64,000 nucleotides of DNA, taken from contig CM061225.1 of assembly GCA_030844895.1 (NCBI GenBank), forward strand, positions 103,058,688 through 103,122,687, given 5' to 3'. The notes beneath the pieces were generated by a model, which was given only the letters and a program-made list of their open reading frames with translations, made no database searches and was not told the origin of the DNA. Positions 1 to 11,305 of the stretch are shown here, piece after piece (position 1 is the stretch's first letter; the number at the start of each line of letters is the position of its first letter). The translations under genes and the position numbers were made by a program. This stretch comes from Ambrosia x helenae (lineage: Eukaryota > Streptophyta > Magnoliopsida > Asterales > Asteraceae).

Positions 1-1
1 G

Positions 2-199
2 GAGATTCTTGAGCAGGGCGTCAAGAAACTCAGGCAAAGCACTATACCTATCGTGAAGGTACGGTGGAATTCCCGTCTAGGACCGGAATACACGTGGGAG
101 CGCAGAGACCAGATGCGGCTCAAATATCCACACCTCTTTTCTGAACCTGAACCTGTGCATAGATCAAATGCCGAACATAAAGCAGCTCGCTCAAAGTGA
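2..199 (+). CDS. Ty3/Gypsy polyprotein, C-terminal end (chromodomain tail), partial
   Basis: The frame is open from the window edge to a TGA at 197-199, giving about 65 residues. It contains VKVRWNSRLGPEYTWERRDQM and then KYPHLF, the signature end of plant chromovirus (Tekay-like) integrases, where a chromodomain-type tail follows the integrase core. Protease, RT, RNase H and the integrase core lie outside the window to the left. The stop is followed by about 130 bases and then a long LTR, the expected order at the 3' end of such an element. The visible part has no internal stop, so this copy may be fairly young. Superfamily is well supported; the lineage is inferred from the tail motif. Confidence 0.85.
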   Translation, partial: EILEQGVKKLRQSTIPIVKVRWNSRLGPEYTWERRDQMRLKYPHLFSEPEPVHRSNAEHKAARSK

Positions 200-334
200 A
201 TTTCGGGGCGAAATTCCTTTCAACTTGGGGATGATGTGATATCCGGAAACCAAGCATACATTTTTAGCTGGCTTTACTGTTTACTTGCTGAATTTCGGGA
301 CGAAATTCTTTTCAACTTGGGGATGATGTGATAC
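198..334 (+). repeat. Duplicated polypurine-tract segment before the LTR
   Basis: A segment of about 44 bases, starting gaatttcgg and ending cttggggatgatgtgata, occurs at 198-242 and again at 290-334. The second copy runs straight into the LTR start. The cttgggga part is the likely polypurine tract priming plus-strand synthesis. The first copy leads into ATCCGG instead of ACCCCG, so only the second is joined to a normal LTR. Confidence 0.7.
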
Positions 335-3008
335 CCCGAAAATTCAGGTTCTCACTTTAACTAAACTCTAGTTACATTTCCTTGCATTATACTTAACTAG
401 GGTTAGTAGATAAGACATACGTGCATGGTTGTGAGTCAATGTGTGATTGCATGATTAGTGAACCTCGGACGTTGGTGAAAAATAAACTTATGTGAAAACC
501 ATACGTAATTATGTGAACCTAAACCGAACACGTTAATAGAAATCATTAAAAGTGGAGCATGAGGTTGATTAGGGTCTTAATGCATGGGGTTACACTTGTT
601 ACGGTCCGAAATAACGAAAACGTCGAAGGATAACGCGTCGGGAGACGAAACGAGAAAAGAGCGCGCCACCCGGACCTGTGAGCGGCCGCTCACAGGCACC
701 GAGCGGCCGCTCGAAACGCACTGACGGGTCTAAACCGCCTTAAACTTATATTTAAGCAACCTAAACTCCCATGCAACCCCCATACTCAACCCTAATCGCC
801 CCCTTACTGCCCCACACGAATATTTCACTCAAACAACCTCTGCTAAGGCTCAAGATCATCAATTGGGAGGCTCCAAGGCGCGCGATTGATCGATTGAGAG
901 AGCTAAGGGTATATCTTACGATTTCTTATGCTTTTATCTTGTGTTTTCATTAATAAAAATCATATAATAAGTTTGTCCAGGTCTGAATGAGTTTATAAAA
1001 CATTAAAGCATGAATCTTTTTGAAGATTAAATGGATTAAACATACTCATAAACGCTTAGTAACATCGTAGGATACTTGTTGCGCAAGTAATTGGTGTTTT
1101 GATTCTTAAAGCTTTGATCTTGACATGTTTAATCATAGAATCTGATAAAATAGGTATTAGGAATGTTTTGTGTTGATGATTGGTGAATGTTAATAGTTTT
1201 TGTGCACACGGTAGGCGATTAAAGTATGATTTAGGCGAAACTAAAATCTGGACAGAATGGTTAGTCAAACTTGTAGGAGCTGTAACACGGCTCTAACATA
1301 ATAACTTTAGGGTTTTCTTGGCATGGTTAGGTCACACCTGGTCTTAGATTTTCATAATGGGTAAAATCATGTGTTTTGGACGTAGGATGAGTCGTTTTTG
1401 GAATTTTAATTGATTAGGGGTCATATCATATTTTCGGATTTGTAAATTGGGTTAACTTTAAATGGCCATAACTTGAGATTTACAAGGAGTTAGGTTATGA
1501 AATTTTTACAGTAGGTCAATACTGGAAAAATAGAGCTTTTCCAAGTGGATTCATCTCGTTTGGATGAATACACAATTTTTAAGAATTTTCCTACTAAACT
1601 GACCTGTTGTGGAAATTTTCTGAACACTGCTGTGTTGTACGAATTTTTATAATTTTTGGGTTTGGAATTAAGACAAAACAAAAATAGGTATTGCCAAGTG
1701 AATCCCAAAGAAAATTCAGTAAAAATTTGGGAGGATAACTCACTGGTTTACTATTTTAAATAAATTCGTTTTGATGGCGCGCAATCTGTCCTGAAAACAC
1801 AGATTGTGTATTATGTGACTATGTGATTACTTGAGGTCTTAGGTGATCTAAAATTGACATATAACGGAAGTACACATGTTTACGACACATATGGGCTGTA
1901 GAAACTAATTATAACCAACTCATTCACCAACGAGTCCGTAGGGTTTACTATTGCATGTAGAATCCCTAGGCGTCGCATACACACTTTTGAATATTTAAAA
2001 CGCCTTGGACAAACGAGTTATATGGTGTAATGATGTTACGCCTATACTCACGTAGTGACACTGTTATTAGGGTGTCGGTAGCATATAATACTTGCTGTTT
2101 GGATTCTTTGCTTACGCGATAAGGTGAGTTTCACTACTTTTTCTCAAAGCATGCGTCTCGGGTTGAGACCACATTGGTAACGTTTTCTAGTCTATCTTGA
2201 GATAACTTTCTTTTACACATCCCGGGTTTGGGGTGCATGGTTCACGTGGTGAATCTATTTTTACTAATTCATGTATATGTCCTTGATGAACTAAACCAAA
2301 CACATCTTTTAAGTCCTTCAAAATACCGAATCAATTGCCGGTTGGGCAAGCGGGTTAATTAGTTGATAGCGCTATTAGGTCTAACAAACCTCACATCGTG
2401 CTGGGAGCACGGATGTGAACTATTAGCTTCAAACATAATCATTGTCGATGGACAATGATGCAAGGCATCTTTATCCCGGTTATGGGAACTTGTTCATTAG
2501 TAGTTCGGTATTCGCCGGTTTTAGTTATCATGAGTGGGCTAGCTACCCCTGACATTTGAATTAGCTATTGTTTACAGGGTCTGAGGGACCAACGTTGTAC
2601 ACTTGACTTTTGGGGTTTTGAGAACCTACGTTATTATTTACATCGCTTACATTTATAGTGAACTCACCGACTTTATGTTGACACATTTTAGCATGCTTTG
2701 CAGGTCCTTAGGTACGGAGCACGTTTTAGGGCATGCATCATTCGTGTCTTGGGTTATGGATATTTATTATTTCGTACTTTTAAACTTTGGTTTTGGGCGC
2801 GTTGTCTTGCGCAGACTTTTGCAAATGTTTTACTTTGTTTACGCTTCCGCATTACTTTAAATTGCTTGGTTAAACTTTGAAACTTTTTCTTAAAAACGAA
2901 CTAAATGGTTTGGGCATTTAGAGTCGTTCATGATACTTATGGCTATGGGTCCTGGTTTGTCATGCACCTCGCGGTAAAACTCCGCAGTGGGAATTTGAGG
3001 GTGTGACA
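327..3008 (+). repeat. 3' LTR of the Ty3/Gypsy (chromovirus-like) element
   Basis: The LTR opens with TGTGATACCCCG and closes with GAGGGTGTGACA, giving TG...CA ends with imperfectly inverted termini. At 2682 bp it is long, as in plant Tekay-type elements. Just after the end, 3009-3013 (ttgta) is the presumed 5-bp target duplication; its partner is outside the window. Two copies of the palindrome gagcggccgctc lie at about 681-716. Short ORFs inside (for example 2603-2860) are chance frames. Because coding sequence of a minus-strand Copia element starts immediately at 3009, this element jumped into that Copia element. Confidence 0.8.
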
Positions 3009-4655
3009 TTGTAGGATTTGGTATGTTGTGAAGAAATGATTCATAGGTGACAGTGGAGATGTGGAGTTATTGGTGTGGGATGGGAAGATGTGTGGTATGA
3101 ATTCAACATGGCGAGAGTGATATAGTTTGTTGGTGGCTGGATCAAAGCATTTGTATGTTGATCTGGAAGAGGAGTATCCAAGAAAGATACATGATGCGGA
3201 GCGAGATTGTAACTTGGAGGTGTTGTATGGGCGGAGCCAAGGATAGCAAAGACATCTAAACGGTTTTAGTTTGGAGTAGGTGGGAGCAACATTGAATAAC
3301 ATGTCATAAGGTGATTTGTTGTTCAAAATGGTGGTGGGTAGACGGTTGATGAGATAAGTTGCGGCTTGAAAGGCATGTGACCAAAATTGTGATGGGAGTT
3401 GAGCATAGTGGAGGAGGGCAAGGCCCGTTTCAACAACGTGTCGATGACGACGTTCGGCCACCCCGTTTTGTTCGGGTGTATGAGGAGGTGTGGTGTAGTG
3501 AGAAATTCCATGAGTTGTGAGAAATGGTTTAAGACCAATGTATTCACCACCATTGTCGGTATATAGAGAGATAAGAGGTGTTTGAAATAATTTTTCCACT
3601 AGTGATTTGAATTGTGGAAAAAGGACGGAGACGTCGGATTTTCTTTTTATCGGATATAACCAAATGTATTTAGAAAAATAATCGACAAATATGACATAGT
3701 ACTTGAAGTCGTCATTGGATGTTTGGACTGGACCCCATACATCTGAGTAAACGAGTTGCAATGGTTTCTTTGCAACAAATGAGTTTTTACCAAAAGAAAT
3801 TTTATGGCTTTTATTTAACGAACAAGATTTGCAATGAAAAGACTCGGGTGACACTTTATTACCATTAAGTCCTAATTTAGAAATTAAGGACTTGAAGACT
3901 TGAAACGAAGGATGTCCAAGGATATGGTGCCACGCAAGTAGAGATCTTGTTGTTGTTGCATTGATTTGAGGAGAGTGTGTGGTTGGTCCGTAGTAAACGT
4001 CATTGACGTTCACGCCCCGCATGAGATGTGCCCCCATGCGTAGATCCTTAACCACGAAATGATATGGAAAAAATTTAACAGAAACTTGATTAGTACGACT
4101 AAGTTTTGCAACAGAAATAAGATTATTACGAAGAGATGGAACGATTAAGACATCGTTTAAGAAAAGCGGTCGTGAGTTGGTGTGAAGGGTTGTTTGACCA
4201 ATGTGTGTGATAGGAAGGGTTTTACCGTCACCTAAAACAATCTCATCCGGGCCACCATATTTGGAAAGAACATGCATTTGGTTGTTGTTGTTGTTGTTAG
4301 TGTGATTGGAAGCGCCTGTATCCCACATCCATGGAGTGTTTGGAACCGTAGTGTGAGAAGATGTATTGTTCACAACCGGGTATGAGTAGGAATCATGAGT
4401 AGAGACTTGATGGTCGCGTAGGAAGTGACGAAGTTTGCGACAATCTTTCGTTACATGACCGGGTATGCTGCAAAAATGACAAAAAAACGTTAGTTTGGCT
4501 GTTGTGGGTCGGGTTGTTTTGAGTTTGGGTTGCGGATTTGTATGACCACGAGGAGGGTCGGTTTTGTAATGATGGGTTTGAGGCTGAGGAACAAGGGTTC
4601 CTATTGTAGTTTTGATTTGATTGATGAACAAAAAATGGAGGCATTGAGGGTGCAA
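3009..4655 (-). pseudogene. Copia gag-pol fragment: zinc knuckle, protease, integrase
   Basis: About 549 residues of open frame. In order: CCHC zinc knuckle CHFCSIPGHVTKDC (about residue 59), aspartic protease core WMWDTGASNHT (about 110), GAG-pre-integrase LLAWHHILGHPSF (about 238) with CKSCSLNKSHK, then integrase with YSDVWGP, YTDNGGEYI and PEQNGVAERRHRHVVE carrying the D, D and E positions. The rest of the integrase runs to TYLINRLPTTIL and beyond. The computed ORF continues to 2943, but its last 21 or so residues are Ty3 LTR sequence, so the coding part ends at 3009. An alternative frame at 4393-4644 resembles the N-terminal spacer (MPPFFVHQSNQN), suggesting an indel upstream of the zinc knuckle. 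Gag capsid sequence is absent. Not functional as it stands because RT is separated by the insertion. Confidence 0.85.
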
Positions 4656-4739
4656 ATCAGAAAAATGAAAGGGTTGTGTGGGTTGCGGACAGAAGGCTGT
4701 CGAAAGCTGTGATGGATCGGTTGGCTCAAGGGAGCTTTA

Positions 4740-4753
4740 GGCTCTTGATACCA
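4740..4753 (-). other. Primer-binding site, Copia 1
   Basis: The minus strand reads TGGTATCAAGAGCC, which matches the initiator-Met tRNA primer-binding site TGGTATCAGAGCC apart from one extra A. It abuts the LTR end. Confidence 0.75.
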
Positions 4754-5005
4754 TATAGAGTAATAGGTAATAGAGTGAATTGGATCGAATGTGCTTTTCT
4801 TATTATTCACAGAAGATTATATAGTGGCTACAACATTAATATAATGACTTGATTCTAGGAAGACTATTGACTAGACTATTGACTAAGAATATTGACTATG
4901 ACTAAATAATTATAAAAGCATAAAGATAGCTCTTTGACTATAACTATTGACTGTGACTGTTGACTGTTGACTGTTGACTATTGATTTATGTTAATAAATT
5001 TCACA
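4754..5005 (-). repeat. 5' LTR, Copia 1
   Basis: About 250 bp between the primer-binding site and a likely TG start (minus strand TGTGAAATTTATTAAC). It contains several ATAGTCAA/TTGACTGTTGACT iterations and a core AGTCAATATTCTTAGTC that resembles the LTR of Copia 2. The outer boundary is uncertain by a few bases. Confidence 0.6.
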
Positions 5006-5628
5006 TGGTATAGATCTCGGATGACATAGATTTCGCATAATATATTGTAATTCGCGCATGCTAGTTCTCAGATGATAGACTCACATAGTAGTTTTCGTAT
5101 GAGGGATGACTGGTACGAGATCTCATGACCTCGCCTCTGCTTTCATGGAGAATGCCAACTGCTTTTCCGCGGGCAAGCATTTTTTATTTTTCTTTCTTTT
5201 TTCCTTGAGGTAGTTAATATGGACATCTTATGTGAAATCTTATGTTCTCAGATAGATGACATATGGAAATTTCGACTCTCGCTGTGTTGGTCTCATGCTA
5301 AAAGTTGATATTGTTTCCCACTTAATGTTTATATGAAAGTTGACCATTTCACATAGAACATTTGACCAGATTGACATAGTTGTCCAAAGATCAGATTAAC
5401 CGAAGTGTAGAATGTAGAAGCTATATCTATAGGTGAGTTTATAGACCCATTTTTCATAGAGTTTGGAGTGATGCGCATACTCGATAAAGAATGTTAGGAA
5501 ATGAATAAAGGTTAAAGAAATGTAATGCTTACCAACTTGATATATGTAAAGAAATATAAAGCCAAAATAGTGATAAAGGTGAAAGGGTTGTTAGTTGTTA
5601 CCACTGGAGCTCATAAGTTTTGCTCATA
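5006..5628. other. Unassigned sequence between the Copia elements
   Basis: No ORF or RNA gene is supported. The stretch continues on the other side of Copia 2 from 9239, because the gttca target duplication marks one former site. Confidence 0.5.
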
Positions 5629-5633
5629 GTTCA

Positions 5634-5874
5634 TATTGAAGCACACTCGGTCAAAACCGAGTCTCCCACCAAGTCTTTAGTCAATATTCAAAATTAATGC
5701 TTGTTATAATTATAATTTCTTAGTCAATATTCTTCCTAGTCTTTAGCTTAGTCAATATTCTTCCTAGTCTTTAGCTTAGTTCCTAGTCTTTAGCTTCCTA
5801 TTCTTTAGCTCTTTATTGTGTATATATGTAATTCTCTCTTCAATGGAAATAATCAACAAGTTGATACATTCATA
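5634..5874 (+). repeat. 5' LTR, Copia 2
   Basis: 241 bp. It matches 9008-9233 almost base for base except for one 15-base indel (cctattctttagctt region) and a few substitutions, giving a modest age. It holds three iterations of TTCCTAGTCTTTAGCTTAG and a possible TATA-like stretch gtgtatatatg near 5818. Confidence 0.9.
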
Positions 5875-5888
5875 TGGTATCAGCCAGG
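5875..5888 (+). other. Primer-binding site, Copia 2
   Basis: TGGTATCAGCCAGG immediately follows the LTR and matches the start of the initiator-Met tRNA primer site (TGGTATCAGAGCC) through TGGTATCAG. Confidence 0.75.
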
Positions 5889-6024
5889 TTTTACTAAACT
5901 CACTCATTCTTCTTCATCACCTCACCACTCCCTATCATTCTGCCCAAACTTCAAGAAAACTCAACCTACTATCACCTCTTCAACTTACAACAAAAACAAC
6001 ACCCAAACTAAACCACAAGCACAC

Positions 6025-8998
6025 ATGATGGCAACACACCATACTGTCGATTCTGATTTATCATGGCTAAAAGACAGTGGTGCTTCTCACCACATTACTA
6101 ATGATCTTAGTGCACTCTCCATGCACAGACCGTATGATGGTACCGAGGAACTTGTCATCGGTGATGGTTCGTCTCTTAAAATTACTTACGTTGGCACTAT
6201 TACTCTTTATTTTTCTAGTGTCCCTATTATCCTAAAAAATGTTCTTTGTGTCCCTTCTATCTCTCGCAACATAATCTCTATCTCTCGTTTATGCATTGAC
6301 AACAACATACTAGTCTTATTTTTCTCTTCTTATTTTGTCATCAAGGATTTTCACACTCACCGAACCATTCTTCGGGGAATAACTAACCATGGTCTCTATG
6401 AATTATCCTCCACCAAGTCTCCACAAGCATTTTACTTACAAACAAAGCGTCTTCTTGGCATCACCGCCTAGGACATCCACATTTGCGAGTTTTACAACTT
6501 TTAGCTTCTTTTGTTCCGTCTATTTCTAGAAAGCATGAATCATGCAATTTTTGCTGCATCAATAAAAGTCACAAACTTCCTTTCATTCATCCTCTTTCAC
6601 TTCTAATACACCTCTAGATTTAATCTTTTCCGATGTTTGGTCATCTCCAATTACATCTTTTGATGGTTACAAATACTATATAATTTTTGTTGACCATTTC
6701 ACAAAATACATTTGGATTTATCCATTAAAACATAAATCTGACTCTCTTAGTACTTTCATCCGTTTTCAAAAACTCGTTGAAAACTATTTCAAAACAAAAA
6801 TCAAGCAATTATTTTCCGACAATGGTGGAGAATATATTAAACTGTCTTCTCATCTATCTTCTTGTGGCATTTCTCATCTCACCTCCCCTCCTCATACACC
6901 CGAACACAATGGCTACGCCGAACGCCCTCATCGTCATATTGTCGAAACTGGTCTATCCTTACTTTCTCATGCCAAAATGCCTCTCAAATTTTGGCCATTT
7001 GCCTTCACCACCGCCACCTACCTCATCAATAGACTACCCACCCCCATCTTAAACAATGATTCCCCCTACTATCGGCTCTTTCACACTACTCCCAACTATG
7101 AAAAACTTCATGGTTTCGGTTGTCTATCCTACCCTTGGTTGCGCCCATACTCGAAACACAAACTCGAGTCTCGGTCTAAACCGTGCATATTCATAGGCTA
7201 CTCATCCTCCCAAAGTGCCTTTCACCTTCTTGACCCGCTCAAAAATCGAATCTACACATCCCGTCAGGTCCAATTCATTGACCATATTTTCCCTTATGAA
7301 TCTCTCTCTCAAACCTCTACCCCCGCTCCACCATCACCCAACACTTGGTTACCTCTTACCACTCAATCAATTTCACTTCCCAACCACTCTCCTCCATATT
7401 CTCCAACTCCCACACCCGCTGCCACTACTTCGGCATCTTCTTCCTCCAACCCACCAAACATCCTACCAAAGACAACCACCTCCACCCACCCCCACCGAAC
7501 TCCCACAACAGCCCACCGAGCCTTCCCACATCACTGACCAAACCACCACTTCATCCCCCATACATATTCCCTCGGATTCATCTCCCTCTAATATTTCCCA
7601 AACCACTGAACCCACTTCCTCTCTACATCAACCCGCTGCCTCTTACCAAACTCGAGCCACTCGTAAACCCAACCCGAAATACCACAACTCTGATTTTGTC
7701 CTATACCACTCTACTACTCACACTCTTCCTGAACCCACTAATATTACCCAAGCTCTCAAACAACCACTATGGCGAGATGCTATGCAAACCGAGTTTGATG
7801 CCCTCAAACGCAATCAAACTTGGACTCTTGTTCCTCCCGACAACGCCCGTAACCTTGTTGGATGCAAATGGGTCTACCGCACTAAATTCAAACCTGATGG
7901 CTCGGTAGACCGCCTAAAAGCACGTCTTGTTGCTAAAGGTTTTCATCAACGTCCTGGTCTAGACTATGTTGAAACCTTTAGTCCCGTAGTAAAACCGGCT
8001 ACTCTACGCCTTATTCTTGCTATAGCCACTTCATACAATTGGCCTCTACGCCAACTTGACATAAACAATGCCTTCCTCCAAGGCACCCTAACCGAATCGG
8101 TTTACATGTCTCAACCACCCGGCCTCGTGGACCCTTCCTATCCCACCCACGTTTGCAAACTTAACAAAGCCATCTATGGCCTTCGTCAAGCCTCTCGTGC
8201 TTGGTATGACGAACTTAAAACCTACCTTCTATCGGTTCACTTCAAACCTTCTATATCTGATCCCTCTCTTTTCATCAACAAAGTTACTTCTTCCCCATCT
8301 TCATTCTTGTCTACATTGATGACATAATCATCACCAGAGCAAATCCATCTCTCATCCAATCTTTCATTCAAACTCTAGCTGCCAGATTCTCTTTAAAGGA
8401 CCTTGGCAATCTCTCTTACTTTCTTGGCATCGAGGTCATTCCTCACAACCATGGCCTTTTTCTATCTCAATCTAAATACATCCTTGATATCCTCACCAAA
8501 GCTAACATGAGTAATTGCAAACCGGCACCTACACCGATGTCGGCTTCCTCTACTATTACTGTCCTGGATGGTGAACCCCTACCATCCCCAACCGAATACC
8601 GGGCTTTCGTAGGTGCACTACAATATTTATCTTTAACACGTCCTGACATTTCTTTTACAGTAAATAAACTTTCACAGTTCATGCATAAGCCAACAAATGT
8701 ACATTAGGAAGCTCTAAAAAGATTGCTAAGATATCTACATGGCACTCTACATAATGGCATCTTCTTCAAACGGAAATCTCCTTTGCAGCTTCACGCTTTC
8801 ACTGATGCGGATTGGGCCGGTGACCGACCCTCTTACCGAAGCACTACCGGCTACATCGTTTATCTCGGTCAAAACCCAATTTCATGGAGCTCCTAACGTC
8901 AACCAACACTTGCTCGATCATCCACCGAAGCAGAATTTTGTGTTGTGGCTTCCACCACAACCGAAGTCCAATGGCTAATCTCCCACTCGGTCCATCTT
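6025..8998 (+). pseudogene. Degenerate Copia pol (protease, integrase, RT, RNase H)
   Basis: Pieces in different frames line up as one polyprotein. Protease: LKDSGASHHITN near 6070. GAG-pre-integrase region is broken after 6471. Integrase: FSDNGGEYIK near 6820, then PEHNGYAERPHRHIVETG and TYLINRLPTPIL near 7020. RT: WRDAMQTEFDAL near 7770, GCKWVYRTKFKPDGSVDRLKA, NNAFLQGTL, KAIYGLRQASRAWY. The catalytic YIDD lies near 8313, just after a frameshift at about 8300. RNase H: TDADWAGDRPSYRSTTGY near 8800, with a stop at about 8706 and another in the C-terminal part. The conserved PEQNG box has become PEHNG. Multiple frame breaks mean no functional protein. Confidence 0.88.
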
Positions 8999-9007
8999 GC
9001 AGGGGCA

Positions 9008-9233
9008 TATTGAAGCACACTCGGTCAAAACCGAGTCTCCCACTAAGTCTTTAGTCAATATTCAAAATTAATGCTTGTTATAATTATAATTTCTTAGTCA
9101 ATATTCTTCCTAGTCTTTAGCTTAGTCAATATTCTTCCTAGTCTTTAGCTTAGTTCCTAGTCTTTAGCTCTTTATTGTGTATATATGTAATTCTCTCTTC
9201 AATGAAAATAATCAACAAGTTGATACATTCATA
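9008..9233 (+). repeat. 3' LTR, Copia 2
   Basis: 226 bp, collinear with 5634-5874 and lacking the 15-base segment present there. Followed directly by the gttca target duplication. Confidence 0.9.
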
Positions 9234-9238
9234 GTTCA

Positions 9239-9934
9239 TGGTCGCAAACCTTGGTATGTTGTGAGCATATGATAAGCCGCCAAATTATGGGGTCGTTAAG
9301 TCTTACTTAAGTGTGAGCAAATGATATTGCTATTAGCTCCGGCCTCCGGGGCAAGCCTTACTTCATTGTAAGAACATGATAAGGTTGCAATCTATGGTGA
9401 TACAAATAGCTTTACAAAAAATGAGAGGAGTGATGTAGATCACTCATGAAGTGAATGTCACTTTACTACTGAAGATAAAGATTACATTCTAAAGTACGTT
9501 TGTATAAAGTATAGTATGATGAAATGATATGTATTGCTCATGTTTTAAACGTTTTATAATACTAAAACTCCCTTTAACATAGTTGACTTTTAGTATGCAC
9601 ACCAAGTTAAAGTTGGATCGTTCATGAGTTCGAGAGGATGGTTATGGCATTCGAGTGAAGGTTACCCCTAATTCACATGACTAGCATCCCGTTTATGTTA
9701 TGTTGAAAGTTTTGTTCTTTACTATAGATTCGTTGGTACTTATGTTATTCACGTTTCCATTGTGTAGGTATAAATTCTTACTTTCAGAAGTATGAGCCAA
9801 AAGTTTTATACGTATTGAGCCCCCCAACCCCCCCCCCCCCCGAAAAACATTTTCAAGCTTCACCGATTATATCTATCATTTTGTTTAAATATTTGGTATT
9901 AATATTATAGATTATGTGTTTTTTAGTGCTATGT
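9239..9934. other. Unassigned intergenic DNA with a C homopolymer
   Basis: Continuation of the pre-Copia sequence. Loose iterations of gtgagca-atgata are present at 9260-9390. A run of 14 C lies at 9828-9841. No coding potential seen. Confidence 0.4.
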
Positions 9935-10135
9935 AATGGGGCATTTTGGCGCCCATCTCGCGTCGGTACAACCCCCCCCCCCCCCCCCCTCATTAACCAG
10001 GCGCTAAAGGTGGTTTTGGCTTGTGGCGCGAAAAAATTCGCGTGGAAGTGGAGCGCGAAATTGGTTTGTTTCTTCTAAGCCAATCACAAAGGAGGGGGTG
10101 CGAAAATTCGCGTACGAGAACGTTTGGTCTTAGTA
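9935..10135. repeat. GC-rich island with an 18-C run, possible MITE
   Basis: Contains ggcgcccatctcgcgtcgg, an uninterrupted run of 18 C (9972-9989) and repeated gcgcgaaa/attcgcgt motifs, in contrast to the AT-rich surroundings. Wording and ccaatca motifs resemble 42820-43000 (gggcgtg, gccaatca). No clear termini; function unknown. Confidence 0.3.
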
Positions 10136-10980
10136 TGAAAATTGTATTGATAGAAATGAACATACTAGCACTCTCCTCTCAATTAGGATTGTGTGAACCT
10201 AAAGTGGCATATAACGTATGTTTAGCAAAACTAGCTAGTAGCTGTAGTTTTTTAAATATATTTTGGTGTTTGGTAGAGTAGCTAGAGTTTTTAATAAAAA
10301 GTATAAAATGATCAAAATTGGGCATTAACTAAAACATTGTATGCATGTTTTTTTTTGTTTTTTTATGATTGAGTATCTATGTTATTTACTCATTAAAAGG
10401 TTGTAGCTAGTAGGAGCGTTTTCTTAAACACTAGTACTAGTAGCTTTTCAATATAGAGTTTTTTCTTCTAACCTAAAAGTTTCAAGATTCTTCAACTAAA
10501 CAAGGCTTTTTATTGAGTATGAGTTTTTTCTTAAAATGTTGAAGCACATAAAAGCTCATTACCAAACATACCAATTATGTTGAAACAAATGTGGATTCTT
10601 GTATGTTATGTTATATTCACTGAGACCATAAGTAATGGTTCATGCCCCTTAGGGAGCATTTTCCACCACATCATTATTATAATGCTCTTAAAAAAATGTG
10701 TAATGGTTAAAGCCACTTAATATCATCTTTAGTTATTACGTTCTATATTTTTTATCCTATTTGGGCATTATACTAGAAATGTCTCACCCTCATAATGCCC
10801 ATATATATAATGCCCAAGAGGATAATGTTAGGACTTAGGAGTATTATCATGCTTATTCATGCCCCTATAATGCCCATTAGATAAAAGGATACTGGGGGCA
10901 TGCCACTAAATTAAAACTGTTTGGGAAGTGTTCTTTTTTCACTCAATTTGTCCCATTTGGTGACTAACTCATGGTGATCT
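10136..10980. repeat. AT-rich spacer with MITE-like gcccc repeats
   Basis: Around 10630-10905 the motif catgcccct and its complement ggggcatg bracket a stretch with several internal ataatgccc iterations, in the style of a degraded MITE. No gene is supported. Confidence 0.3.
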
Positions 10981-10984
10981 GATC

Positions 10985-11215
10985 CAAAACATTGGGCCGA
11001 TATGGCTGATCACATAATGTATAAATTATAAGTCGATCGAGGCTACCTCTTAATGATCTATAATCTTTAATAGTTAAGAGGTAACTTTAAGTCTGAATGA
11101 TTAAGAGACAACCATTAGAATGTACTATTTAACCATTCATTGACTATTAATAGACTGTGAACCATTCAGATGTAGCGTCTTAATAACCATTCAGATGATA
11201 CCCAAACAACACCTA
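10985..11215. repeat. MITE-like element with CTCTTAAT/CCATTCAGA repeats
   Basis: Carries ctacctcttaatgat, agttaagaggtaac, and three ccattca(gat) motifs, ending near acccaaacaacacc. A second member with the same cttaatcattaag core lies at 53340-53480. Terminal sequence of the form GGTGTTGTTTGG is common in plant hAT-like MITEs; the superfamily is an inference. Confidence 0.45.
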
Positions 11216-11305
11216 AATGTTTTTTAATGTTGACCAACGAGTGGTATTTCCAAAAATGAAAAAAAAAAAAAAATCAATACTTTCTTCAACAAAAATTTCA
11301 TATAT

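Larger units (their letters stand above)
3009..5005 (-). mobile_element. Copia retrotransposon 1, 5' half, interrupted by the Ty3 element
   Basis: Reading on the minus strand, the order is LTR (about 5005 to 4754), primer-binding site (4753-4740), a short leader, zinc knuckle, protease and integrase. The element is then cut at 3009 by the Ty3 LTR; its RT/RNase H half and 3' LTR should lie beyond the other end of the Ty3 element. Only about 260 bases separate the primer-binding site from the zinc knuckle, so most of gag is missing. Confidence 0.8.
5634..9233 (+). mobile_element. Copia retrotransposon 2, both LTRs present, gag-deleted
   Basis: A complete unit of 3.6 kb: 5' LTR, primer-binding site, degraded pol, purine tract (aggggc at 9001) and 3' LTR. 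A 5-bp target duplication gttca flanks it (5629-5633 and 9234-9238). With these edges the LTR reads TATTGAAG...ATTCATA rather than TG...CA. The element is shorter than a usual Copia element (about 4.5-5 kb) because gag is almost entirely missing: the protease lies about 190 bases from the primer-binding site. Several frameshifts and stops show it is dead. Confidence 0.9.

Noticed and set aside
2603..2880. Two overlapping ORFs in the Ty3 LTR
   Set aside because: Located in LTR U5-like sequence with no domain; expected chance frames.
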